Both the position numbers and the translations under genes were made by a program. The notes beneath the pieces are model-generated. The model made no database searches and had not been told where the DNA came from. It worked only from the letters and a program-made list of their open reading frames with translations. This document shows, one piece after another, positions 13,200 to 25,084 of a stretch of 64,000 nt of DNA. Source of the DNA: Gordionus sp. m RMFG-2023 (lineage: Eukaryota; Nematomorpha; Gordioida; Chordodea; Parachordodidae). The stretch lies in assembly GCF_954871325.1 (NCBI RefSeq), contig NC_088777.1:3102509-3166508 (forward strand), given 5' to 3'. Within the stretch, counting starts at the first letter, position 1; each line of letters opens with the position of its first letter.

Positions 13200-13810
13200 A
13201 TGTGCAAAGCGATGTGATGGCATCGTATACCAGATTTTAAGAATTGTGGCTAACTGTTTTTTAGTGTTATGTTGAGTGGCGTATGTTCTGACGTTTTCCA
13301 GAATATATCAAGTTATTGTTGAGTTAAATATGCATAATCTGGTAAATAGAGATTTCACTTATTTTTCAAAGATTGATAAACTTGAAGAGAGCACTTCTTG
13401 TATTTTGTATTTTTATTTTCAGTACCTCTTTACAATTGTTCTTATTATGGACGGTAACCCCAAAGTTCATAATTTAATCTACTATCTTCACTGCGTTGGT
13501 AGTAGCCATAAAATTTTATAGTGGTAGCACGTATGGAGAAGGAAGCATAACATTCTCTTAAAATTTATCTACACTCTTACCCTATGGCTCAAGGTTTCTA
13601 GGATGTGGAGTAAGTTTTTAGTTTCTTCGATATTCTTGGATATTACTACCATGTCTTCTCAATATTATATTATTTGTTTTCCTATAAGTAGCACATCTTT
13701 GGATCCTATATCCATTAGTATCAACAACACAAAGTGCTTTCTTAATGACTTTATTTATTATGTCATTTAAAAATTTAAAAATTATGGGGCAATTTAGGTT
13801 TAATCATTTA
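13200..13810 (-). pseudogene. LINE fragment: reverse transcriptase YADD block and downstream region
   Basis: On the minus strand one reads, with interruptions, KALCVVDTNGYRIQ, then YADDMVVISKNIEETKNLL, the catalytic block of a non-LTR reverse transcriptase. Further downstream comes KEVLKIKIQNTRSALFKF, which resembles the post-RT region of such elements. Frame changes are needed between the blocks, so the copy is dead. It shares sequence with the LINE fragment at 16,130-16,700 (YRI-R-AT and the flanking AATGACTTTATTTA word), so both derive from one family, distinct from the intact LINE at 31.5-34.6 kb. Confidence 0.6.
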
Positions 13811-14104
13811 ATAAAATATCATTGTTAAATTTTTTGTGGTTGGTTTGCTAAATATATTTATTATATGATCGAAATTAGGATACAAGTATATAGATATTAT
13901 AATATAGGAGTAAACAAATTCTCTAAGGTCCATATTCATAATCAAAATAATTAAGTAATCTCGATCTATTACATATTCATTCACTAATAACTAAGACCTC
14001 TATATAGGGAAGATTTATAAATAAAATACATAATTAATGGCACTTAATAAGGCACATAAAAAATTAAGAGTCAAATATATTTTGTTTAATTTTTTTTTGA
14101 AAAC

Positions 14105-14612
14105 CTATAAGTTATTTCTTCTATACTTTAAGCAAAGATGGGGAACATATATTTTAAGCGTAATGAAATTTATAATTTGTTTACATTTCGACAATTGATA
14201 CGATTTATCCTCAAGTAGCTTGTCTTTAGGCGAGTATATGCCAGTAGATTTTTTACTGATTTTCACATTTAACATTGCTAAACCATTGGTCCAATATCCT
14301 TTTATTTCTTCTTTCTCTTTTATTTCTTCTTTCTCTTTTATTTCTTCTTTCTCTTTTATTTCTTCTTTCTCTTTTATTTCTTCATTCTCTTTTATTTCTT
14401 CTTTCTCTTTTATTCCAATATTCTCGTGTATCCACACCGGTTTATTTTTAAGGAGAATATTAGCAGTTGGTACACTCGAGATCTCTTCAATTTCATTTTC
14501 ATGTATTTTTACAATCTTTTTTTTATTTTTCTTAATTTTTTTTTTCTTCTCATCTTTTATTATTTCTTTTTTTATCTTATTCTTTTTAAAAATAATTTTT
14601 CTATTTTCTTGT
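14105..14612 (-). CDS. Putative lysine/glutamate-rich exon with EEIKEK repeats, unrecognised
   Basis: A minus-strand frame is open from about 14,612 (after an upstream stop) to the TAA at 14105, about 169 codons, with no clear start codon in it, so it would be an internal or terminal exon. It begins with a lysine-rich stretch, then EISSVPTANILLKNKPVWIH, then about six EEIKEK hexapeptides encoded by an 18-bp minisatellite, then GYWTNGLAMLNVKISKKS. The 18-bp unit keeps frame. Against it: the tract is close to pure purine, which opens frames by chance, and the last 40 residues look random. I do not recognise a family. Confidence 0.3.
14300..14415. repeat. 18-bp minisatellite, about six units
   Basis: The unit TTTATTTCTTCTTTCTCT is repeated almost perfectly, with one unit carrying a single A for T change. 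The length is a multiple of three, so the minus-strand frame reads through as EEIKEK. Confidence 0.9.
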
Positions 14613-14935
14613 CATTTTTACTCAGTTCTCTGATTTTTCATTTTTTAACTTTCATTTTACCTTTTTTCATCCTAACACATTTAAAAAGTTATATTAAATG
14701 AAATTGATGTAGAAATGAAAAAAAATACTGTATCTAGGTTTCTCTCTATATTTTAGGTATAGCTTAGTTTCCCTAAGTTCAGTTAGAGGAGATTATCGAA
14801 ATTTGCAGAGGATACAAAAATATGTTTTTAGATTTCGCCTTTATGAAAGGAAAATTTATTTTATCGATGAGAGTGAGTTTTCATTATCAATGTGACGGTA
14901 ATATGAATAACGCAAATAAGAGGCTATCATACAAG
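14560..14935. repeat. Dispersed repeat, copy 1 (paired with 18,100-18,470)
   Basis: The block CTAAGTTCAGTTAG, then GATTTCGCCTTTATG, then AATATCAATRTGACG-type words occur in the same order here and at 18,100-18,470. The similarity extends left into the lysine-rich exon's upstream side. The nature of the repeated unit is unknown; it could be a duplicated gene remnant or an unrecognised element. Confidence 0.55.
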
Positions 14936-15118
14936 GGATAAAGACAACAAATTATTCAATGCTACTCTCAAAATTGTAAGAACGTTAAAATTCGAGTGCC
15001 TTGATGCCTTCTGCAATGATAAGCAATTTACATCTGGTAAATCAAATATAAGTCAACTCTATAAAAACCATGATGATCTAATTCTATTCATATATGTATA
15101 ATTATTAGTATTAACGGC

Positions 15119-15250
15119 CATCCCAATATTTGAGCCAAAAAAAAACCAACAAGTTTCAAAATATTGTTCCTAAAATCTCCAGGCATGCATAATAATTTAG
15201 GCTAAAATTTATGTTACTCGATTTTTAAAAATTCAGTCGTTTAACAAAAC
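15119..15250. mobile_element. Decayed hAT-type MITE fragment
   Basis: The stretch carries TTTAGGCTAAAATTTATGTTA and TTTTTAAAAATTCAGTCGTT ending in TTAACAAAAC, an eroded form of the right half of the TAGTGTTGTTAAAC family. Confidence 0.4.
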
Positions 15251-15749
15251 AAATTGTTATAATCCAGCAATTATTATTTATCATTTAATTATATATTTTA
15301 AACTTTAAATATCTTTGTTTTTTGATTGGAATAACTGAATCATGAATTAGCATGTACTAATCAAGTATTAAACTATCTCATCCAGATATTCTTTTTATAA
15401 TTTTGGTTCTAGTATGATGCCAATCTTGCCAAAGAAATTTTTATCTTAAGCTGTAAAAAGAGAAATTCGCTCTAGCTACCTTATTTATATAATATCAACC
15501 CCCCCCCTCCTCCTACACACCTCATTGTACGTTTACTACTTTAACCCTTTCCCTTACGAAAACAATTTTTCTTATATCTATTGCAGCATTTTAATTTTCA
15601 TAGAAAATCTTTATTTTTTAAATAAAAACTTTGAATCTTAATGGCTAATTATATTAATAATAATAATAATTACTAAAATTTAATTAAAAACTGTAAAATC
15701 TTAAAATAGTACTATCTGCTTTATTTATTCTAATTAACCCCTCCCCCAC

Positions 15750-16128
15750 ACCTCATTAGATATCTGCACTGCCCGGCCCTTACCCCTCCCATGTCGGCCC
15801 AAACATGTTTCCGGGCAGTGTTTATTTTAAAAAATTATTTAGGTTCAGAATGATTCTGGACGGTTATTTATCTTAAAATTTCGCGCCGAGCCGCGTCGGG
15901 CTCAAGTTTTTTAAATTTGATGCATAAAATTTTGCCAAATAAGCTCATATATTTTTAATCTCTTGCAAAAGGCGATAAAATTTTTATTAGTAGAATATTA
16001 AATAACTTCAGGCCAGGTGCCGCGGACAAATAATTATAAAAAAAATTCGGTTGGGATCGGGCCGGATGGCACATATTTATTTAAAAATTGATCCGGCCGA
16101 GTGGGTAATAAGGCTCGATGCAGATCAC
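15750..16128. mobile_element. GC-rich hAT-like MITE, inserted in or beside a LINE fragment
   Basis: It starts near TCTGCACTGCCCGGCCCTTA and ends near GGCTCGATGCAGATCACT, with internal GGCCC/GGGCC blocks. The ends are an inverted pair (TCTGCA...TGCAGA). It lies directly against the LINE reverse-transcriptase fragment to its right. Confidence 0.5.
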
Positions 16129-16129
16129 T

Positions 16130-16700
16130 AACTTCTACCATTTTAAACTTTTCAATCGAAAAAATATTTTCTATCTATTGCAACATTTTTTGTAGACGTA
16201 GCATATCGTTTTATTCTGTATCCATTAGATCAGCAGTGCTATGTGTTTCTTTAATGACTTTATTTAATGTTCAGCAAAAGTGGCGATAAGGTCCAACATT
16301 GTCTTACTCCTTTTATTTTATTCTAGAGGAGGGGGAATTCTTAATTTTAAAGCATGTAAATAGGTTGCAGTAGTAATTTTTCTAAGTTTAAATTATATTG
16401 GGTTCTTGGCCGCTTTCTAACAGGGTTTCTCACAGAACTCCGTGATTAACATTATCGAAAACCTTTCTAGAGCCAATGATGGTAAAGTAAAAAGATAGTT
16501 TATATTTACAACATTTTTGCATGATTAATTTTAGGGCTAGTATCGACTCTGGCATGTTTTTGCCGGGTCTGTATGCATATATGGAATTAGGGAAAGGATT
16601 GGTTGTGGATTATAGAATTTTATTTTTTAAGAGAACCATAAAAATCTTTGAGACACAAGATGTTAGTGCTACTGCCCGGTAATCTACAAATTTATGTAAA
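16130..16700 (-). pseudogene. LINE fragment: reverse transcriptase core
   Basis: Minus-strand translation, with frame changes, gives YRPGKNMPESILALKLIMQK, then VFDNVNHGVL (the AFD-VNH block carrying the first catalytic Asp), then TLLESG, then GVRQCWTLSPLLLNI (the GVRQGD-LSPLLFNI block). The order fits a non-LTR reverse transcriptase; the copy is decayed. The family differs from the intact LINE, which reads AFDRIPR and GVHQGSALSPLLF at these places. Confidence 0.7.
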
Positions 16701-16709
16701 AATTATTAT

Positions 16710-18090
16710 ACTTTATATTTATGAATTTATCAATTAAATTTCTTAGATCCAATAGAAAAAATTAAAACAATGTTTCATGTTGATATCCCCAAAATAATTA
16801 TAATAATAAAATTCGAAATAATGATCGATTTACACATTAATGTGTCAATAATGTAATATTTGTGTATATGACATAAATTTATTCACTACTTACAGGAGTA
16901 TAAGGGGATGAACAATTTGGTTTATAAAAATTACATTTGAAAATTAGATTTTATATGAAATATTTTTACAATAAATTATCATTCTTATTTTATTATTAAT
17001 TTTTATTTTGTATTTTTAAAAAATTTCTGAATTTTATATCAAGTTTGAATGTGACCCAATTCAAAGGTATTTACACAATATTTGCGAGTTAAAAAAATCT
17101 AATCAATTTTTAAATAAGAATCGATAATTCATATTATGATTAGAAATATTAAATTAATTTGCCAAAAAAATTTAATTGATTTTATTAATTTCATCGGCCT
17201 GGCCCGTGTATATTTAATAAAAATTAAAATACGGCCGTCTTCAGGTCTTTGATATATTTATATATATGTAATATAAAATCTTTTTTACCTTTTTATTTGA
17301 AGGTTAGATAAAAATTCTTGATTTGGTATATTATAATCTCTAAATTTTAAGAATCAATTATTTTACTTAAAATGAGAAATTTTGCTATAGGATGTGTAAA
17401 CAGAAATTCGCGTTGGTCGCTTTATCTTATTACCCCTCTCTACTCCTTTAACTTTTTACTAATTTGACCTTTTCACATTTACGAAAAACAAATTTTTCGA
17501 TTATTTAAGCATATTTATTTTACTAGAAAAAAAAAAATCCTTCCCTCTCCACCCTCTCCATTTAATTAATGAATAATAATACAGCAATAACTTTAGTAAT
17601 TGAACACTCTTTGGGCAATTCATCTATAGTTTTAATTTGTTGCAAAAGATGGCATTTGAAAATAATGATGATTTTAGATGTTATAAGATATTACATAAAT
17701 TATCCATTTTAAAGTGATAGTGCTAATTTTCTACAGGCGTTCACTATAATGGGTTTTTTCCAGTTTCATAATTTGCTTATATTATTTTTTGTATGATAAA
17801 AAATATCATTCATATTAAAGGTTAAAGACGCAATAATAATTTTTTTTATTGATTATTTTATGTATTCTCAGAAATAGCTTATACCAGCATTGTTTTTTAA
17901 AAAAAAGTAAATTGGAAAAGTAAATCTAGGAAAACTCCATAGAAAGTAGGCCGGGGTTGAAGAATGTAATTTTTGAAGAAAGCTATGGCCAGTCATAGTA
18001 AAAAATTGTTATCTTTTTTATTGTCAGTTTAAATAATCCTGAAATATCCATGTTCTTAAATATTTGTATTTAACTTCAAATTTTTTGTCA
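16710..18090. other. AT-rich, no gene seen; GC-rich relic near 17,190
   Basis: Only a short GC-rich island, GGCCTGGCCCGTG near 17,194 with CGGCCGTC near 17,232, stands out. It may be an eroded member of the GC-rich MITE group. No coding stretch was recognised. Confidence 0.4.
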
Positions 18091-18099
18091 ACTATTGCT

Positions 18100-18470
18100 A
18101 TAAGTCATTTTTAATATATTTTTGAAAAATCTTTTTAAAAACACTTCCTTTATATACCCTGCCATTTCTTCAATTCTCTATTTTCAATTTTTCCCACTGT
18201 TTTCATCTTTACCCATAAAAAAAGTTATGTAAAATGATTAGAGTGATATTATATAGAAATATCACAATATACAGTATCTAAGCTATTAACTGTATTTATT
18301 TATGCCAGAAGATATCACTAAGTCCAGTTAGGGATAATGTCGAAAAAAATATTATTAGTAAAGAATAGGCGAATTGGTTTGTGGATTTCATTTATATGGA
18401 AATTTTTCTAATATTTTTATCGAAAGCAGGTTTTTTAATATCAATATGACGTCCAACTATTCATAGCCTT
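18100..18470. repeat. Dispersed repeat, copy 2 (paired with 14,560-14,935)
   Basis: It shows the same order of words as copy 1: ACTAAGTCCAGTTAGGGA, then ATTTCATTTATATGGAAA, then ATATCAATATGACG. The divergence is substantial, so the duplication is old. Orientation is the same in both copies. Confidence 0.55.
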
Positions 18471-18539
18471 AGTTTGCATTTAATATTATGTTATTGGGAT
18501 TATCCTCAAATGGCCTGTTAGAAATAAAGTATTCAACGG

Positions 18540-18880
18540 AACAAGGCAATCAAAGGGGCATCCTAATCTTTTAAATTCTCAGGGCTGGATGACAGTGGAT
18601 GGTGGCAAGCTGTTGCTGTCCAAAGGGAAAGGGCTTGAGATAGGTCAGGACCTATAGAAGTGGATACATTATTAATTGAGCAGCTATACCGGATAAAATA
18701 ATGGTTAAAGGGAAAGTTGTAGCTGGGATTGGATACCAGTACCAATTGATATGCTAAGGAGGGTGGACTGATGCCAGAATTTTATGTTCAATATATTTTC
18801 AAGGAGCCTGTTGATTTTATGAGAAATAGCAAATCACTTCATTTATAGATCGATGTGGATCCCAGGGCGTAGATGATTCT
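18540..18880. other. Less AT-rich island, unassigned
   Basis: This stretch is clearly richer in G than its neighbours (GGGCTGGATGACAGTGGATG). It may be an old transposon or retroposon, but no protein motif, terminal repeat or RNA promoter was recognised. Confidence 0.3.
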
Positions 18881-21312
18881 GGGATTATTAAAATAGTTTT
18901 TAAAAATAAAGAATTGATGTGCAGGAATGTAATTAAATTACATGATTAATTTAGACAAATTACTCTGGGATTTGTTTAAAATAGATTTGTTAGCTTTTCT
19001 CCCCCCTATGGGTGATCCAAGATGTGCCATCAATACATTATAATAAATAATTAAAATTAATTCTAATAGTTAATAATAGTAAAAATTAACCAATATCGAA
19101 TTTCTACTTTTACTTATTTCATTTCATTTGATTTTATATTATAACATTCAATTAACTTCTTATTTTCCTTATATAAACTAATACTTTTTATATATAAATT
19201 TTTTTTAGATATTATAATCTTTTGTTTAATTATAGCTTTCCACATTGTGTTTTCATCATGGAGCAATGAATACCTTTTTTTATTAAATCCAAATATATTG
19301 CAAAAATACATCAATATCAAAAAATAAATTACGAATCAAACTTAGGCTATTCCATTTTTCCTCCTAATGAACATAATTTTATCAGCCTAAGAAATTTCCT
19401 TAATAAAAATTTTAACTTAGCTAATTATTTCGCACAGAAACAAAACTAAAACGTTCAGAATTTAAAAAATATTTAAAAGCTAAAGATTTATGTTGAATTT
19501 CACAAATATCTTTCTTAGAATCATATCATCCTATATATATTCAAAATTTTCTATGAGGGTCTATCGGGGCCTGATTCCTCCTTATATTTTATTGGCAATA
19601 GATTTTTTTTTTAAAAGTGTGCCAAGAAGTGAAGGTATAGTGTAGCCATTTGGCAGATTGGATACATATTTGCGTCGAAAGGTCTATCGTAACCGTGATT
19701 GAAAAATAGATCGGAATGTAGTTCTTATCGTATTTCTGGACATTATTTTTTTATGAAGAGCAAATGGTTATTAGTGTTTAAGCATTGGGAAGACAAGTGT
19801 TCAGGCATCTTACAGTTGGTACAAATGGTTATAGATTGGTATTCATCGACAGCTGATGTTCATAATTATCTTTAAAATTTGTCCTTAGATTGATGGGAAT
19901 ATGTGAGAAAATCGTAAATTAAGAGTTTCCATCTGTTTAAGAAAAGAGTTTACTGTTATAGATATTTTTAAAAATGGAACACTATGAAAGTTTTCCCTAT
20001 ATAATTTAGCTTTATATGGCTTTTAACAAATTATGATCAGGTTTCACTTATATTCAGAGTAATGAGATCGCTAGTAGTCGTTAGTAGCGCTTGATAATTT
20101 AAGAACTTGGAAATCGATAGTATTGATTGATAATATGTTTTATTATTAACTATTTATCTAAACAGAATTCTTTCATATAAATTAACAATTAATGTTATCT
20201 ATTAAACAAAATTAGTAAATTAGATAATATAAAAATTTAACAATAATACTCTTTTTCTGAAATAATATATATATATATCAAAATTAAATTACATTTAATA
20301 TAACTAAATTTCCAATTTACATAATATCACGATCTATATTATACCGTTAAACAATAATTATTTAAATGGACATTATATTAACGCTTAAGACAATAATAAA
20401 TAAAGAACTTTAAATTGAATTGTTACCAACATGTAACACATAGTATTACTTTTTTATAGCTTATTTATGAAAAATGTATCTAAGAATTGAAAAAAAAGTA
20501 TAATGTTTCTAAAAACTTTTCTTTTTTTTCACTTAAGAGGGAGAGAGTGCTAAGATATCCCTTCAATGGGATATTTTTCTATCACTTCCTAATTAACATC
20601 AGGCCATATACCTCGCGTTTTTTTAAATATTTATCAATAATTAAAATTTGAAACTAGAATAAAAAATAATAATAAGAACTTGCTGGAGAAATCTACCACT
20701 AATGAATCTCGTCTTAAGGTATATAGCAACCTGAAACAGAGCAAGAAACTTAAAAATAAATATATTTAGTAGCCAGTTCGGATTCTAACAAAAGTGTAAT
20801 TAATCTTTTAATTATTTCAACTTTTTTTTAAGTTAATTTAAATTTTCAAAAATTGTCTATTAGAAGAGTTCTGAGCAATGCCTTCTAGACCCCCCCCCCC
20901 TTCTCCTCTCCTGAACTAATGACGCTGATAACCTTCTGGCGACTAAAATATATAAAATGGATATACTTTCAATATATATTGATTAAGAAGATACCTCCCT
21001 TGAAATTTATTGAACCAATTGATTCCAACCCCCCCCCCCTTCCGGTTTGTCCTCATATTAGAAGGCCTTGAAGTATGAAATTTTGGAACGCCCAAAGCGG
21101 ATCAAATTTAAGAGCGAAAACCAATATAAGAAACATTTTAATTTTTTAGTAACCGGAAATATAATCGTCGGGTGAAAAGTGTTCAGAACCAAAACCCTAA
21201 CCCCCTTTTAGTCTAGATTTCAAGCTCCAAAAATATTTCTTCAAGATGGTACCATACATTTACTTAGAGAAGACAAGTTACTTGTGTTTATTTGAATAAT
21301 ATTTGTATTTAA
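18881..21312. other. AT-rich, no gene seen
   Basis: A short hairpin, ATATCCCTTCAATGGGATAT, lies at about 20,556-20,575. C runs occur near 20,890 and 21,030. Otherwise there is no recognisable feature. Confidence 0.45.
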
Positions 21313-21314
21313 TC

Positions 21315-21945
21315 ACCAGGGTGGCCTAATGGGTTATGAGGTATGCTTGGAAACAGAAGGACGCAAAAGGACGCAGGTTCAATCCTGGTGAAGAGCAAAA
21401 ATTTTCGGGTTTTTCTTTGATGACGGATGTGTATAGACATATAATAAGATGATTTTTTGAGCTGAGAAATGCCACCCCAGCCACTGACAGCTTGGAAAGC
21501 CGGGTTCTAGGATACTTGTCCAATAAACCAAATAGGATGGCCAGCTGAACTCGTGGGTCATCAAGGATGATAACGATCTCTTGGCCAGTGCTAGGATTAT
21601 GGTTACCTCGGGGATCGTTCAAGCACACAATGGACATGTGATTACATTACTCCAGTGGGAGATCCATCAGGATTGATACTGCGGTGGGAAATCAAGCTTA
21701 CAATGGAATCAATGAGAATATTCCGGTGTACTCCGGTGGGGATATCTGTCGATATTGATGGTTTGGTGTAAGGATACAAAGGATATTTGTGGATATTGAT
21801 AGTGTGAGACCAAGATACAATGGCCTCGATAACAATACTTCTGGGAGATCCAAATGAAATCGATCAGAAATATAAAAATAATAAAGTTGAGAGATTGAAG
21901 GAGCTTACCACCAGAAACGGTGAAAGCTAAAAAGGAAAAAAAAAA
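21315..21945 (+). mobile_element. Non-autonomous retroposon with tRNA-like head and RTE LINE ends
   Basis: The head carries a pol III A box (TGGCCTAATGG, 21322-21332) and B box (GGTTCAATCC, 21376-21385). From there to about 21,545 it matches the leader of the LINE at 34,435-34,648 (shared words GCTTGGAAACA, AGACATAT, CCAATAAAC). Its last 60 bases before the A tail match the LINE's final codons (shared GAAGGAGCTTACCACCAGAA, GGTGAAAGCTAAA). The middle, about 21,560-21,870, does not match the LINE and holds about three imperfect repeats around GATATTGAT and GATACAA. It ends in an A-rich tail at 21,930-21,945. The flanks TGTATTTAAT (left) and TGTATATATTTAAT (right) may be a target-site duplication. 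It would be moved by the LINE's protein. Confidence 0.8.
21322..21385 (+). promoter_or_regulatory. Internal RNA polymerase III promoter (A and B boxes)
   Basis: TGGCCTAATGG and GGTTCAATCC, 43 bases apart, fit the A- and B-box consensus of tRNA genes. The surrounding sequence does not fold as a full tRNA cloverleaf with a clear anticodon stem that I can see, so it is scored as tRNA-derived rather than a tRNA gene. Confidence 0.7.
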
Positions 21946-22705
21946 TGTGTATATATTTAATGGATTTGGGTGAGATTTTCAGCAGAATTTTTTTTGGAAG
22001 AGATTTTACATTATTTTTTAAAAAAAAAAAATTTAACTACACATTTTCTTGCAAAAATTAAATCGCCATTTTTCTGAAAATCTTTAAAATTATATTCATT
22101 ATTTTAAAGGAATATTTATTTAAGGAATATATTTATTGACTTAAATTCCTATTCATGAAAGCTTAAAGATTTGTTATTGAGTAGGAAATAGGAAATTGCT
22201 TATTCAAGACCTCCTACTTGGTTATAATATACCTAAAAAAATTAATAATAGTTTGCTATTTTATTTTATTTTTTATAATTGGTTGGATGTAAGAGAAATT
22301 TTTGTGTAAATTATATTTTTTTGTAAAAAAAAAATATATGCATTATATTACAAGGTTGCAATATAAAAAATATAAAAATTATTATATTTATGTTAAAATA
22401 AAAGATCGTTAACCTTTAAACCCTCTTTAAATTGTAATAATTTAAATTACGAAGAAAAAAAAAATTATTTCTTAATATTTAATTTTTTATTGAAAAAAAT
22501 GTTGAAAATTATCGCTTTTCTACTTTCTCTAGTCTTATCAACCCACGAATGTAAATGAAAATAGTTATAATCAATAATATCTTTTATGCAATCTCTAAAT
22601 TTATCACAAAATTTTTGGTTTCATTTTATTAGTTATGGAATACGACGATTTAAGTAAATAGTTTTTTTTTTCTTTTTCTTTTGAAATAAAATAATATTAA
22701 ATTGA

Positions 22706-25030
22706 TGATATATATGGTGAATTCCATATCGAATCAGCCAAGGTTTCAACCCGAACCCTTTCAATTTTTCTTAAATTTTGTACACTAGTAGTATATACAT
22801 ACTATAACTAAGAAAAAAAAATGAAATTTTACCTTCCAAAACTGTTAGCTAAGATATGGCCGTTTAAAGCGCGGAAAAATGGTACATTTTTGACAAAAAG
22901 CACCTCATTTATATTTAAATATCTCGAGAAATAATTATGTTAGTAAATATTATTAAGTAGGTTAATAATAGTTCTTTAATATGACATAAAAATAAATATG
23001 ATAGAAATTTGATTAATATCGAAAACCGAATGTACAAAACCGAAAATGGCCATAGAAAAAAAAGGTTTTTTTTTTCAAAATATTTTTTCTATAAATATAT
23101 ATCACACTGCTTTATATTTGTACAAAATCCTAGACTAGGATGAACATGGGTTTAGGAGTTATGACACTTTATATAAATTTTAACCCAAAATATTATCATA
23201 TGTAAATTTAATGAATAGTTATGAAATAATGTTAATTTAAAAATTATGTCTAAATGACAGTCCCTTATTTTTTTTTATCTTTATCAAAATTTTTGAGATG
23301 TGGCTAGGATAGCTATGTTTCTAACTTTAGTTAAATTTTGTCTATAAGTTACTTGACAAAATAAATCTAAACATATTTATAACTTTATTTGCCTCAAATC
23401 ATTACATATAAAATAATACAATCAAAAATTTATAATTAAAATATATCTTATATTATAATCATCCAAGGAATTTTAATAAATTATGACCTTTGTTTTCGCC
23501 TAGAAAAACATGGAACTTTGTATTCCAGAAATTCTTCTTGCTCTCAAAAATCTGCTTTCAGGATGACTTTCTATGTTAATATATTCGTTATTGCTCACAA
23601 ATATATAATTTAATCCATAGATATTATTTCTTGCATAGTTAAATAATTCCATTGTTGTCAATATGTGATGTTCATATGGGCGTTGCAAGCTTGCATGAGC
23701 TGCTATAAAGGCCCCTAAAATGTCGGAGGGATTTTACCTTGTGCGGTTTTAAAAAATGTCACTCTGGGTTTATCCCAAAATCATTTTCATTGTAGAAATA
23801 TATGAAGTCTTTTTTATTTTTATATTGGTTACTGCTTCATCAGAAAAATAATAAATTTTAGCCACTCTATCAAATCTTTCCTTCAAGAATACGATCAATT
23901 TTTTAAATAAATAAAATAAACATGCGTTGTGCTTTAAACAATCTAAAATAACCACTAAATTTACATGTTTTATTATGTTGTTTCACATAAATCATAAAAG
24001 TGTGGATAGTGGCCTGATTATTAATCTGATTAAATCCTTGTGCATGGTCCTCCACTACAAATGCATAGTTTTCTGAAAAGTTTGCAATAACTAAGAATTC
24101 GCCAACATTTAAATTGAATTTTAAAAAGTTTTGAATTAATGATTATCATGAAGCTATAAACAAGAAATCAAATTGTTTAATTATTCAATTAAATAATCTA
24201 CAAATTGGTCGGCGTATTTTGTCAGTGTTTCGAGAGTAGATCGATCAACAACTATCCATTGTTTGAATGTTATATAATCTATAGAATTCTCGTCAAAGAA
24301 TATTTTAAGCATTTTTTTTAATTTTAAAGATAGGGGGGAAAATTTATTGTTTAATTTTAATTATTGTAGATTATTTTATGCTAAATGAAGCTCATTATCC
24401 TAGTCACCTCTCAAAAATTTTGTTAAAGATAAAAAAAAACTATGGGCCTGTCATTTAGACATAATTATTAAATTAACATTATTTCATCACTATTCATTAA
24501 ATTTAAATATGATAATATTTTGGGTTAAAATTGTTAAATTTTAGCCATATAAAGAGTCATAACTCATAACTCCTAAACCCATGTTTATTCCAGTCTAGGA
24601 TTTTGCGCAAATATAAAACAGTGTGATATCTATCTACAGAAAAATAATTTTGAAAAAATACCTTTTTTTTATGGCCATTTTCGGTTTTGTACATCCGGTT
24701 TTCGATATTAAACAATTTTCTATCATATTTATTTTTATGTCATATTAAAGAACTATTATTAAGCAACTTAATAAAGTTTAAATTATTTTTCTAACATAAT
24801 TATTTCTCGAGATATTTGAAAATAAATGAGCTGCCTTTTGTCAAAAAATGTACCATTTTTCCGCGCTTTAAACTGCTATATCTTAGAACAGTTTTGGAAG
24901 GTAAAATTTCATTTTATTCTTAGTTATAGTATATACTACCAGTATACAAAATTTAAGAAAAATTGAAGGGATTCGGGTTGAGAATTGACCTTTTTGTTGT
25001 TGATTTGATATGGAATTCACCATATATTTT
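22706..25030. mobile_element. Broken element with >600-bp terminal inverted repeats, family uncertain
   Basis: The left terminal repeat runs about 22,706-23,320 and the right one about 24,390-25,030, inverted, with outer ends reading TATATGGTGAATTCCATATC. The arms share most of their sequence with scattered differences and small indels. The 1.07 kb between them holds minus-strand coding remnants (about 23,500-24,310) including NFSENYAFVVEDHAQGF and YFSDEAVTNIKIKK. I recall similar proteins in many copies in other invertebrate genomes, without an assigned function; whether the family is a plain DNA transposon or part of a larger virus-like element I cannot say. The copy is broken in several places and looks old. 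Confidence 0.7.
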
Positions 25031-25084
25031 TTTAAATATATATTTACAAAAATTTTTTTTTTAATTTTTAACGAAACTACAAAC

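Noticed and set aside
18563-18745. Minus-strand 60-codon frame in the G-rich island
   Set aside because: No family resemblance and no extension by plausible splicing; composition alone explains it.
21315-21390. True tRNA gene
   Set aside because: A and B boxes are present, but the spacing and stems do not give a normal cloverleaf, and the same sequence heads a LINE; it is a tRNA-derived retroposon head.
21326-21637. Minus-strand frame of 103 codons
   Set aside because: It lies across the tRNA-headed retroposon and has no recognisable domain; the repeat explains the sequence.
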